Source: Engraulis encrasicolus (lineage: Eukaryota; Chordata; Actinopteri; Clupeiformes; Engraulidae). Taken from it: 64,000 nucleotides of DNA. Shown piece by piece: positions 38,073 to 47,435 of the stretch (within the stretch, counting starts at the first letter, position 1; each line of letters starts with the position of its first letter). The stretch covers positions 1,515,334 through 1,579,333 of the forward strand of contig NC_085870.1 in the NCBI RefSeq assembly GCF_034702125.1, written 5' to 3'. The translations under genes were made by a program, and so were the position numbers. The notes under the pieces were generated by a model. That model was not told where the DNA came from. It was given only the letters and a program-made list of their open reading frames with translations, and did no database searches.

Positions 38073-38423
38073 AGTTGCACTGTGTAATTTTTAGTAGTTA
38101 ATGTCCACAATTCATGCTACACATTCCCAAATTCTTCTTTCATGAATACTTACCACCACCATCAAATTTTAAGTATTCATTATGACTGGGAAAATTATCA
38201 TATATGAAAAGGGGGATCTCCTCCATGTCCACCCTTTTTTAATTTCCAGAAATAGACATTTTTAGCTGCAAAATGTACAGTACTTTGGTTATACTAGTAA
38301 ACATTAGCTCATTATTTAGTAAATATTCATGAAAATAAAACACATTTGGCAGTAGACAGCACCGTTTCAATGAGCAGCATAGTTGTAATTCCTACTCTGG
38401 CCACCATCCTACACAGTGCACCT
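38073..38423 (-). mobile_element. TTAA-flanked MITE (piggyBac-type), copy 2
   Basis: Reverse orientation of 11182-11538. Ends AGTTGCACTGTG and CACAGTGCACCT abut TTAA (38069-38072, 38424-38427). The full interior aligns with copy 1 (CAGAAATAGACATTTTTAGC). Confidence 0.88.
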
Positions 38424-38427
38424 TTAA

Positions 38428-38769
38428 TTTAACACTTGGAGAGTAAGACCAACACTGTGAGCGTTGCATCAGTTGAACACTTGAACACTTTTTGTATCTA
38501 CTACTGTACTTGTTTTGTGAGGTTTTGTGTGTACAGTGGAACTGGATCTGCAGAAATGTTGGCACTGATACATGCATGTCAAAAATGTAATATACAAAAT
38601 CTCAGTTTGATCTTTTTTTAAAATTCAGACTTGCTATAAGCCTGGTGCTCAGAAGATCACAGGCATCTGCCTCTGTCTGCTCCACCTCCATCCCGATTGT
38701 ATTTAGGCTTCTGTGGGGACCACATGGAAGGATAGTGGCTGAAAGACAACTGGATACAATGGAAGCCGG
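38428..38769. other. No gene seen
   Basis: Unique sequence. Confidence 0.5.
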
Positions 38770-38926
38770 CACTGGGGGGGACAAAGAGTTCAGTTGTCTT
38801 GGGTCACGGCAGAAGGGGGGCCCAGATTCGGGTCTGCATTACATTGTATGTAGTCGTCTATGAAGTGGGATGGGGGCCTTCCAGAGGACTTTGTCCCAGG
38901 CCCGGTCAAAGCTGCCGGCGGCCCTG
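38770..38926 (-). mobile_element. GGGCCC-type MITE (family C)
   Basis: CACTGGGGGGGACAAAGAG start; GGGGGGCCCAGATTCGGGTC and GACTTTGTCCCAGGCCCGGTC inside; ends CGGCGGCCCTG. TSD not clear. Confidence 0.75.
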
Positions 38927-39032
38927 TTGGAGATTAATTATGTCCCGAGCCTCCATGGAGAGCGTGATTCTAAAGAGAAGGCCATCTTTGTATCCCCCAT
39001 CCCAGAGTGGTGGTGCTTGACAGACGAACCGA

Positions 39033-39127
39033 TGAAACATCACCGTAGACAGACCTGAAGAAACAACACAGTAGACAGACCTTATGAAACAACACCGTAG
39101 ACAGACCTTAGGAAACATCACAGTAGA
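39033..39127. repeat. 26-bp tandem repeat, 3.6 copies
   Basis: GAAACATCACCGTAGACAGA-type units at 39033, 39059, 39085 and 39111. Confidence 0.93.
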
Positions 39128-39139
39128 GTGCAGAATGCA

Positions 39140-39213
39140 GTGAGGTCAGTTGTCCCAGGCCCAGGGAGAGGAGGGGCCCAGAATTGGGTCTTCATTGCAT
39201 TGTATGTATTGAA

Positions 39214-39255
<42 letters not shown>

Positions 39256-39575
39256 TGTATTTGTATAGCACTGTATCATACAAGGCATGCAACTCAAAGT
39301 GCTTAACAAATGGGAAAAAAAACATCATTGTTAGAGATGGATTTAAAAGGAGAGGTAGAGAGGAGAGGCAGAAATAGCAGGAAGGCAGAGGAAGAAGAGA
39401 TAGATAGAGATTGTAGAGTCATAAGGTCAACGTAGGTTAGGACCAGGATTCTTAGAGGCGTAAGGTCCATAGTGGCTGGGTCTAGCATAAGTCATAGATA
39501 GTCACACTGAATTGAGAAGGGGGCTCTTTCAGAAGACTTTGTCCTGGTCCTGGCAAAAGCTGTCAGCGTTCCAGC
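39140..39575 (-). mobile_element. Family C MITE interrupted by a LINE 3' end
   Basis: Left part GTCAGTTGTCCCAGGCCC to ATTGTATGTATT and right part AGAAGGGGGCTC to AAAGCTGTCAGCG are the halves of one family C copy. About 300 bp sit between (about 39211-39510): on the minus strand AAGCACTTTGAGTTGCATGC, a GTGCTATACAAATACAATT end and an (ATT)n tail, typical of fish LINE 3' ends. Confidence 0.7.
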
Positions 39576-39749
39576 CATTCCTGAATATAGTATACATGCA
39601 CAATACAGCTTATTGATACTGCGCCAGTCTGTCATATTGCCATTGTGATGCGTAATGTAATATTGTCATCACATTAAGTGCCTTTCCCAGGCTGGTCAAC
39701 ACAACACAGCTCACAAAGCAGAGTCGGCCTCCTCGGCTCAGCCCCTTCT

Positions 39750-40001
39750 CTTACTCCTCTCCTCCTCCTCATCCTCCTCTTCCTCTCTCTTCCTCCTCTT
39801 CCTCCTCTTCCTCCTCTTCCTCCTCTTCCTCTCTCTTCCTCCACCCTCTCTCTTCCTCCTCTTCCTCCTCTTCCTCTCTCATCCTCTCTCTTCCTCCTCT
39901 TCCTCTCTCTTCCTCCTCTTCCTCTCTCTTCCTCCTCTTACTTCTCTCTTCCTCTCTCTTCCTCCTCTTCCTCTCTCTTCCTCCTCTTACTTCTCTCTTC
40001 C

Positions 40002-40033
<32 letters not shown>

Positions 40034-40520
40034 TTCCTCCTCCTACTTCTCTCTTCCTCCTCTTCCTCTCTCCTTCTCCCTCTTCCTCCTCTTCCTCCTC
40101 TTCCTCTCTCTTCCTCCTCCTCTTACTTCGCTCTTCCTCTCTTACTTCCCTCTTCCTCTCTCTTCCTCTCTCTTCCTCCTCATCCTCTCTCCCTCCTCTC
40201 CTCCTCCTCATCCTCCTCTTCCTCTCTCTTCCTCCTCTTCCTCCTCCTACTTCTCTCTTCCTCCTCTTCCTCTCTCTTCCTCCTCTTCCTCTCTCTTCCT
40301 CCTCTTCCTCTCTCTTCCTCCTCCTACTTCTCTCTTCCTCCTCTTCCTCTCTCCTTCTCCCTCTTCCTCCTCTTCCTCCTCTTCCTCTCTCTTCCTCCTC
40401 TTCCTCTCTCTTCCTCCTCTTACTTCTCTCTTCCTCCTCCTCTTACTTTTCTCTTCCTCTTCATCCTCTCTCGTCCTCCTCTTCCTCCTCTCTTCCTCCT
40501 CTTCCTCCTCTTCATTGAGC
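39750..40520. repeat. Polypyrimidine (TCCTCCTCTTCC)n array
   Basis: Nearly pure T/C for about 770 bp with TACTTC interruptions. Long open frames of Ser, Leu and Pro are by-products. Confidence 0.97.
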
Positions 40521-40823
40521 ATACACCCTCCCCCATCCTGAATGTGGAACAGCAAGAGGAAAAAAAGGAAAGAAAATCAAAGAAAAGAAAAGAAAAGACA
40601 AGAAAAAAGGCTCTCGGCTGTCGCCGCCGACAACTTTGTCCGTTTTTCTAATCCCACCAGTGCCCGTCTGCCTGTAGACTGGGCTTATTAAATTCATTTC
40701 AAAAGCATCAAAGAGATTTCTTATACCGCTGGGAAATTTACGGAAGCACTGAGGCAGTGAAAGCATTGTGTTGTCACCGTGTCACATAAACACTTGTCAT
40801 GCTGACGAGGTCGTGGCGGCGCT

Positions 40824-41031
40824 CTGTGTTGCCAGATTGGGCTGTTTCCTGCCCAATTGTGCTGCTTAGGTCAAGGATGGTCGTGTGCGGGAAAAAAAAT
40901 GGCATTTAGCAGAAAAAAACCACCCAATTCTTTCCATAGAAATCAATAGGAGTGGGGCGGGATTTTGAGCTTCTAGGCGGCTTTTGGGAATTTTTTGGGC
41001 TGGAAATCATCAGCCTCATCTGGCAACCCTG
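40824..41031. mobile_element. hAT-like MITE, family B copy 3
   Basis: CTGTGTTGCCAGATTGGG and CATCTGGCAACCCTG ends; flanks GCGGCGCT (40816-40823) and GCTGCGCT (41032-41039), 7 of 8. Confidence 0.9.
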
Positions 41032-41070
41032 GCTGCGCTGCGCACTACTGGCAGGTTTGGGGCTGGCAGG

Positions 41071-41227
41071 CAGGGGTGCTGACAGGGGGAGACAAACGGG
41101 GCAGTTGTCAGGGGCCCAGGGAGAGAGAGGGGGCCCAGAATTGGTTCCTCATTACATTGTATGTATTGGGCTGGGGCCCTGTAATATCACTTTGTTCTGG
41201 GCCCGGCCAAAGCTGTCAGCGGCCCTG
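41071..41227 (-). mobile_element. GGGCCC-type MITE (family C)
   Basis: CAGGGGTGCTGACAGG and GCTGTCAGCGGCCCTG are inverted ends; interior GGGCCCAGAATTGG and CATTACATTGTATGTATTGG shared with 38770 and 39140. Confidence 0.8.
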
Positions 41228-41756
41228 TGCAGGGCTATCAACACTGTTCTCCCTCGGAGGGGACATATCCTACCGATGTGATGATAGATCTATTTAATCG
41301 CTCTCTTTTAGTAATCACACATTAAGTTTGACTGCCTTTTACCACCTCTGTTAACCTGCAACAAAATAGGTCATTTCAATCTTACAGCCCAAAGAAGAGC
41401 AAATGAAGAGTTCAGATGCAAAACCCTCTAAGTGCCTTTTCAGAAAATAATCTTAATTCATTTTTATTGAATACAAAGCTATCAAAATTGCACATTTTTG
41501 TATTTTATTTTGTAATATAACTATTTATATGTATTATCAAGTACATGAATGTAAACACAAACAACAAGGGGGTTCTCTAAAATATAGAAGTGCAGGTCTT
41601 CAGAAATGGAGGTTTTTGCATCTGAACCCTTCAAATGTATACCGTGGTGCACAGTAAATGATTCAGTGTTAATTCCACTCTTAAAGAATTGTACCAACAC
41701 TGTGATGGTTGCATTTAACTTTCAGAGCGTTAAATTAACATTGCACTATATACTGT
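41228..41756. other. No gene seen
   Basis: AT-rich unique sequence. CAGTGTTAATTCCACTCTTA (about 41663) resembles a motif near 38430 but no element ends are clear. Confidence 0.5.
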
Positions 41757-41845
41757 GTATGTATATACAGTACTGTATATTAGGCCGTAGGGTGACAGCC
41801 CTTTTCGTTCAACCTCGCTCCACAGCTTCCGAACAGCAGGTCCCT
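41757..41845. repeat. Left arm of imperfect inverted repeat
   Basis: Its reverse complement (TTCGGAAGCTGTGGAGCGAG ... GTCACCCTACGGCCTAATAT ... TACTGTATATA) aligns with 51637-51716. Together the arms bracket the decayed gene and the Ty3 element. Candidate terminal region of a DNA transposon; exact ends and TSD not resolved. Confidence 0.5.
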
Positions 41846-42123
41846 TAGATGATGAAACGACCAAAGCTATGTTCAACTTACCGTGAAATGTCCGCTTCAT
41901 GTAATCGTGCACGTAATTAAAACGGTGACATTTTAGTAAGAAATCTTACCCTCTGTAGGGAATGACGATTTTTACGTCACTGGACACCATGTGACCGTTT
42001 TAAACCAATCACGTATCCGATTTACGGGGAAAAAGTGGCAAGCCGTTTGAAAAACTGAAAATAATGACAAGCCGTCTGTCTGACCTACCTATAAGAATCT
42101 CCCAAAATACCCTTTTGAAGAGG

Positions 42124-42703
42124 GTATATAATAACAATTATCAAAAATAATACTCGTGCCTACATTTCTGGATTGGGACAAATTCTAAATAAATAATAAA
42201 TAATGCTTTATTTACTGAACAAAGCATAATTATGCTATTGACATTTCATACTGTGGATTTGAGCAATTAATGGAAACAATTGCAATAAGTAGGCTATAGA
42301 TAACCCAGGCTATTGATAACCCTCTAAGTGATTGTAACTCCAAACAGTGCTTTGTTTATAGCACCAACAACTATTGTGCAAGTGGATGATAAGGTTACCT
42401 TTTCATGTTCACATATAATAACAATTATCAAAAATAATACTCATGCATATATCTCTGGATTGGGATAAGTTCTAAATAAATCATAAACAGTGCTTTATTT
42501 ACAGCACAAGGCACAATTTTGCAATTGACATTTCATCCTGTGGTTTTGAGCAATTAATGGAAACAATTACAATAAGTAGGCTATAGATAACCCAGGCTAT
42601 TGATAACCCTCTAAGTGATTGTAACAGTGCTTTGTTTATAGCACCAACAACTATTATGCAAGTGGATGATAAGGTTACCTTTTCATATTCACATTAATAA
42701 ATG
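42124..42703. repeat. 292-bp tandem duplication
   Basis: ATAATAACAATTATCAAAAA starts both copies (about 42126 and 42418); each ends with GATAAGGTTACCTTTTCAT. Several indels and substitutions separate them. Lies between the left inverted arm and the 3' end of the decayed gene. Confidence 0.93.
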
Positions 42704-43489
42704 GAAATAATCTAATGATCAATGATAAGGACCATTCAGGTATTCATGTATTCATTTATTCACTAATAACTATACAACAAATAAAAAAATCAAAACAAGT
42801 GGCATACACATGAACCAGCATTTTCATGAACTGTGTGAAAGCATCCAGGTACACATCTTTTGCGCATGCCACAGCAAATGACTTCAGTGAGATTGAAGTT
42901 TACTGCAGTTGGGGGCCATGGGCATGACATGCCAGGACTGTGACTAAGCAGCCTCTTCAAAAGCAAAGCTGCTGTGTAAAGTGTCCGTGTCTCCTCTGCT
43001 GTGGTTGGTTGCTTTGACTTCCTCCTTTCTGTGTCGCTGTCTGTCTGGCTCATTTCGCTGGACTGAGTCGTCTCCGCACCTGATGGTAACAAGTCCAAGA
43101 CTGCATTCGTCGACAAGTTCTCAGCAAAAACCAGTTCAGATGTGTTGCGTTTGGCGGGGGTGTGGAACACTAGCTGAGGAAAATCACGACTGAGCCTCTT
43201 CTTCAATATATCCTGTCTGTAAACACAAATCAACAAAAAAAGAGGCATATCAGTACAAGCATAGTGGGGCTTCATGTAGTCGCTGATATGCAATAGCCAC
43301 CCTCACACATTAACTCGGAGTGAATAAATAATATTGGTGGAGTTTACTTGCTATGCAACAGATATAATACCAAGTATTCCCAAGGGAAGCACATACTGTA
43401 ACGAACATCACACTATCAAGAATACTGCCATCCTCCTTATTTCAAAATATTACAAGTACAGTATGTGCAGATGACAAGCAGAGTGTTAG

Positions 43490-43886
43490 AGAATAATTTC
43501 AGTCAATTTCAACATGCAGTTGTAATGCTCACACTACCCTGGACGTGTCAGTACTAGAGATTTTTTTTTTCTTCTTCTTCAGCCTTTTCCGAGATTCTGG
43601 TCATTGTAATGAGGGCAGCGCTTTGTTTACATTTCAAAAAACATTTTTATTTATTCCCAAAAACATCCAAAAGGTTATACAACATCAGCCGACAACTAGC
43701 AAACAGCGACACCCTTTAAATATTTGGAGTAGGCCTATGTTGTAAACAATGTAAACACATGCTGCCCCCATTAGAATAGCTCATATCTCGGAAAGGGCTG
43801 AGCCGAAAAATGTGCCATCACCGGGTACTGACAAGTTAAGGGTATGAGCAATACAACAGCATATTGAAATTGACTGAAGTGGTCCT
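43490..43886. mobile_element. Intronic MITE with about 70-bp TIRs
   Basis: TTTCAGTCAATTTCAACATG with TTGTAATGCTCACAC and GTGTCAGTAC is mirrored at the right (GTACTGACAAG, GTATGAGCAATACAACAGCA, GAAATTGACTGAAGTGGTCC). TTAA follows the right end (43887-43890), suggesting a TTAA-targeting element; the left target is worn. Located in intron 3 of the decayed gene. Confidence 0.7.
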
Positions 43887-44544
43887 TTAAGTCACATGCG
43901 TGAACTTTCCCTTGGATTTGACAAATTCGTAATACACTGACTTGCAATTACCTGTAGGTTGAAGCATCAACACCTTCACTTGACTGCACAAGGGCAATAA
44001 AGGCCTTCCTCAGTTGGCTCATCCTCAGCACCTCTTGGTTGATCAGTAGCCTTTAGCGGATTACCCTCTCGCAGAATAACTTGTAGCTCAGATCAAATGT
44101 TGGCCCAATCCTTACAAAAATATAGAAGAAGATGTGTGTTGTGAGAGCTTTCTTTGTGAGATCCATGTTGTGAGAACAAACTGTCTGAATCATAGGACAC
44201 ACATTGTACTGTGTTTCTATATAAAATTAAGATTGACTTACTGTTCTTTCTCTGCTCTGACAGGCTCACTCAAAAACCTTGTGTACTCTCTGTAGCAACT
44301 TCTGTGGTACTGCACCTCCAGAGCCACACAGTCTCTGTCCTTGATGTGAATGAGGATGCTCTTGGCTTCCTTTACTTCGGCTGCTTCCTGCAACTTGCCT
44401 TGTACAAAAAAAAAGAAAAAAGAATGAATAAATAGACAGGCAAACAATTAGACATTTTTCCTGGTGGAGTGGTATTGTAAAAAAACAAAATGGCGATGGG
44501 TGTTGCACCCCCAAAAAAGCATTCCGTAGCCTCTTACTGCAGTG

Positions 44545-44710
44545 CAGATGGGGTTGCCAGCGGGCCTATTCACTATTTGCTGAAAACTACATCATAACAA
44601 CATTGCTATGACAGTGCAGAGTAACAGATTAAGACATACATATTAAAATTTTGGTGACAGTAAGGTTATAACATAGGTGCTGTGCTAAGGGGTTAAGCAC
44701 ACAGATCTAC
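44545..44710. repeat. Dispersed-repeat fragment in intron 1
   Basis: GCCAGCGGGCCTATTCACT, CATAACAACATTGC and TTTGGTGACAGTAAGG resemble parts of 30755-31770. Confidence 0.55.
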
Positions 44711-45175
44711 AGCACAGCCAGGACACACCTCTTGAGCCTGGTCACTGAGGCTGCCCAGGGACAGAAGCGGAAAAATCCCAAGTGTACAAGTGAGAGAGGG
44801 GGGCAGTGGGGGGTAGGGGAATGGCACGGGGGATGGGATGGCAGAAGCAGTGTCTTAACCAGACAGGCCATCAGGCTGAGGAGCCACATTTCTGAACAGA
44901 TATTCAGAGTCATATCAACATCAGGCATGCTTTGACATCCATATAAACATACCCTATCCTATTTAAGACAAAGTGTGATTCATTTAAACATCTAAAACCT
45001 AAAACACTGGGGGTACTATAGGCATGGGGATGTTTTGCAGGCTATTGGAATGTAATTTCACACCACACACATAACACATTATGCCAATTCACACGTGCAT
45101 TCATATTAGAATTAGACAAAAAAACAATGATTGTGCAGCAGTGTGGGCTAGATAGTCAGTCAACTTCTACTAACA

Positions 45176-45178
<3 letters not shown>

Positions 45179-45263
<85 letters not shown>
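45179..45263. repeat. (GT)n microsatellite in intron 1
   Basis: About 42 GT units, 60 bp inside the exon 1 donor. Confidence 0.98.
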
Positions 45264-45264
<1 letters not shown>

Positions 45265-45990
45265 TTTGGGGGATGGGATGCATTCGCATAGACTGTGTGG
45301 TGGGGGTGAGAGTAATCTTACCTGCGGTTAAAGTCTGTGTTTTCGTTCTCTTTGACGTCTGCCACTCGCGACGATACATTTGCTGTCTTTCTTGCAAATC
45401 ATGCAGACAGAAGGAAGAACGGGGCCAGAGCTCGTGATGGCCAAGCTTGATCTGGATCGCAGTTTCCTGGTCGGAGTGGTGGTCACATCCGATAAAGCGG
45501 AGGTAGCCTGGCTAGTTCGGGGGTCTTGTTGGCCATCTCCCCTCTCTGCCTCTCGCAAGACACGCCGTGTGACTCGTTCAATTTCCCGCTTGTCAATAAA
45601 CCTCCGGTAGCATGTGGGATGGAGAGCCGCATCCTCGGGAATTTCATCAAACTCCAACTCAATACGCTTAAAATGTTCTGCTACGTCTCTGCACTCACCC
45701 TTCAATTCTAGCCGCTGCCGAAAATTTCGATATGTATTCCACCGTATATTGGTGAAATTCTGTGTTTCTTCATGCTTGACCGAAGATATATGCATGTAAC
45801 ACAACTTGCGTTTCGAAGATGTCTTTTTTTGTACATTTTCGGTCGAGATTTCGTCTTCCTCGGTACTCGACCAGCTCCTTCGGTAGCCATGCTACTTCCG
45901 TTTACTCCTCATCTCAGCTGACATAGCAGTTAGCTGATTCGTTCCTTCTGATGACGCTTCAACCGTGGCACCTCTCGAGGCGAAAAGTAT

Positions 45991-46256
45991 TGTGATAACC
46001 CGTGTTTATTGTGTTCTATGAATGTTCTGTTACTGTTATTGTTTGTGCTATTATTGTGTTAGTGCCTTGAGCTAAGGGAAACAGGGGCGCGTGTCTAGGT
46101 GTTCTATGGAATGTGTACAGAATGTCTAATTGTTGTGGAATGATTTGCCGTTAAGTTGCAGAGTTGGACTTGAAATGAATGCGTGAGTTGTGGCTGTAAC
46201 AGCAGCTCTTTTTGACAATAAACGCCTTAAAGAGACTACCGCTCTGGTCTATTACA
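45991..46256 (+). repeat. 5' LTR
   Basis: 266 bp, TGTGATAACC to TCTATTACA; promoter and R region for the genomic RNA. AATAAA at 46217-46222 is the likely polyadenylation signal (used in the 3' copy). Identical to 51214-51479. Confidence 0.98.
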
Positions 46257-46275
46257 CTGGTGTCAGAATAAAACA
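46257..46275 (+). promoter_or_regulatory. Primer binding site, probably tRNA-Leu
   Basis: TGGTGTCAG begins one base after the LTR. This complements a tRNA 3' end ...CTGACACCA as in leucine tRNAs; complementarity appears to stop after about 9-11 nt. tRNA identity is inference. Confidence 0.65.
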
Positions 46276-46397
46276 CTCGGTAGGTTACGAAGGAAATAGA
46301 ACTGGCTCTGCCTGATTCTGGGAAGACCAACTCGTTTTGTTTTTGTTGTTAGCTAGCTGTCAGTTAGCATAGGCGGTCGGTGTTTCGGCTCGATAAG

Positions 46398-47417
46398 ATG
46401 TTTTCCAGCGCGGGCATGAAGGAGGGAGAGGAGGTCGGAGATGAAGGGCTTACTTTCGGTCACTGGAGGGAGCAGAGGCAGTTGGGCGCTGAAGTGATGA
46501 GGCTTCGGGAGGTGGTGGAGAGGATGGCCGGTGAAGCAGGTTTCGGGCGGCCATCGCAGGTCAAGGCAGAAGCCACTAACGCTAGAGGTACGGTTGCCAT
46601 GGGAGCCAGCGACGCAGCCAGGGATCGGAGTGAGAATGTAAACAAACATGGCGCCGCCCGTGCCGCCGCGGATACTGGAGCCGTGAGAGCCGTAAAAACA
46701 CCGAAATTTAACGGGAAGGTGAGCTGGGAGGCATTTAGTGCCCAGTTTGAACTGTTGGCTACAGCACATAAGTGGCCCAATGACATCAAAGCCCTAGAAC
46801 TGGCAATGTGTTTGACTGATGACGCTGTAGACTGCCTTATGCTGCTGGATCCCAAAGATAGAGGGGACTACGAGGCGTTGGTTGGGGCACTTCAGAGAAG
46901 ATTCGGGCGCTTCGGGGGAGTGGATCTCCTGAGAGCAGAGCTGAACAACAGGCACCGGCGACCTGGTGAGCCCCTCCGTCAGCTGGCCAACGAAATAGAG
47001 AGCCTGACGCGCAGAGCCTATGGCAGCATGCCTACAGCTGTACAGAGCGAACTGGCACGCGACCGTTTCGTCCAGGCTCTGTCCCCAGCGGATCTGCGAG
47101 TGGAGGTGCAACTCACTCACCCTAGCACCCTCCTGGAAGCGTTGGAGAGAGCATCGGAGAGGGAGGCGGTACGTGCACACATCAACACTGCTGGCCATGA
47201 GCATGCGGGCCCTGCAGTCAGAGCAGCAGCTGCGGAGACCTCCACACCGGCATGGGCAGCAGAGCTCACCGAGCTTGTGCGCGCGAGCACACTGGGCACT
47301 CCAAGGAGACCGGACCACAAACCCAGGCGGTGCTGGGGCTGTGGCGACGCTGGACACCTGCTTCGTCACTGCCCTGCGGCGAGGGGACATCAGGGAAACG
47401 GGACTGGGTCCGGGTAG
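46398..47417 (+). CDS. gag: Gag polyprotein (Ty3/gypsy)
   Basis: 339 residues from ATG at 46398 (upstream in-frame codons lack ATG) to TAG at 47415. It forms the retrotransposon particle and binds genomic RNA. The central part (WEAFSAQFELLATAHKW, LTDDAVDCLMLL, ALQRRFG) has the helical capsid pattern of the retrotransposon Gag family. Near the C-terminus (about residues 312-325) is one zinc knuckle CWGCGDAGHLLRHC, spacing C-x2-C-x4-H-x4-C. The last codons overlap pol: the slippery site lies five codons before the stop. The start is supported by its position 140 nt after the LTR and by the mid-sized Gag length usual for the group. No damage seen. Confidence 0.93.
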   Translation: MFSSAGMKEGEEVGDEGLTFGHWREQRQLGAEVMRLREVVERMAGEAGFGRPSQVKAEATNARGTVAMGASDAARDRSENVNKHGAARAAADTGAVRAVKTPKFNGKVSWEAFSAQFELLATAHKWPNDIKALELAMCLTDDAVDCLMLLDPKDRGDYEALVGALQRRFGRFGGVDLLRAELNNRHRRPGEPLRQLANEIESLTRRAYGSMPTAVQSELARDRFVQALSPADLRVEVQLTHPSTLLEALERASEREAVRAHINTAGHEHAGPAVRAAAAETSTPAWAAELTELVRASTLGTPRRPDHKPRRCWGCGDAGHLLRHCPAARGHQGNGTGSG

Positions 47418-47435
47418 CCCCGACACCCCGGACCC
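47393..47435 (+). promoter_or_regulatory. -1 ribosomal frameshift signal (gag-pol)
   Basis: Heptamer G-GGA-AAC (47393-47399) is in the exact zero-frame phase X-XXY-YYZ. A 6-nt spacer follows, then GGGTCCGGG (47406-47414) pairing perfectly with CCCGGACCC (47427-47435) around a 12-nt loop. The gag stop TAG (47415-47417) lies in the loop. Slippage places ribosomes in the pol frame (GGG-AAA-CGG). Confidence 0.9.

Larger units (their letters stand above)
42790..45890 (-). pseudogene. Decayed four-exon gene, Cys/His-rich TE-like protein
   Basis: Four exons connect in phase on the minus strand with GT-AG borders: exon 1 45322-45890 (donor CAG|GTAAG), exon 2 44242-44398, exon 3 43952-44110, exon 4 42790-43216 (stop TGA). 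The ATG sits in a good context (AGCATGG). Recognisable blocks are LHPTCYRRF and SVCMICKK (exon 1), DRDCVALEVQYHRSCYREYT (exon 2), EVLRMSQLRKAF and EGVDASTYR (exon 3), then FPQLVFHTPAKRN and CPWPPTA (exon 4). From memory this pattern recurs in large families of uncharacterised fish and amphioxus proteins that look transposon-borne; function unknown. Damage: in-frame TAA in exon 3 (44053-44055), an apparent one-A loss in an A7 run (45824-45830) and another in an A4 run (45340-45343) of exon 1. The C-terminus may also be out of frame after CPWPPTA. Introns contain a MITE and (GT)n. Confidence 0.75.

Noticed and set aside
39678..40555. Ser/Leu-rich 287 aa frame and Glu/Arg-rich antisense frames
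   Set aside because: TCCTCC/TTCCTC simple-sequence array.
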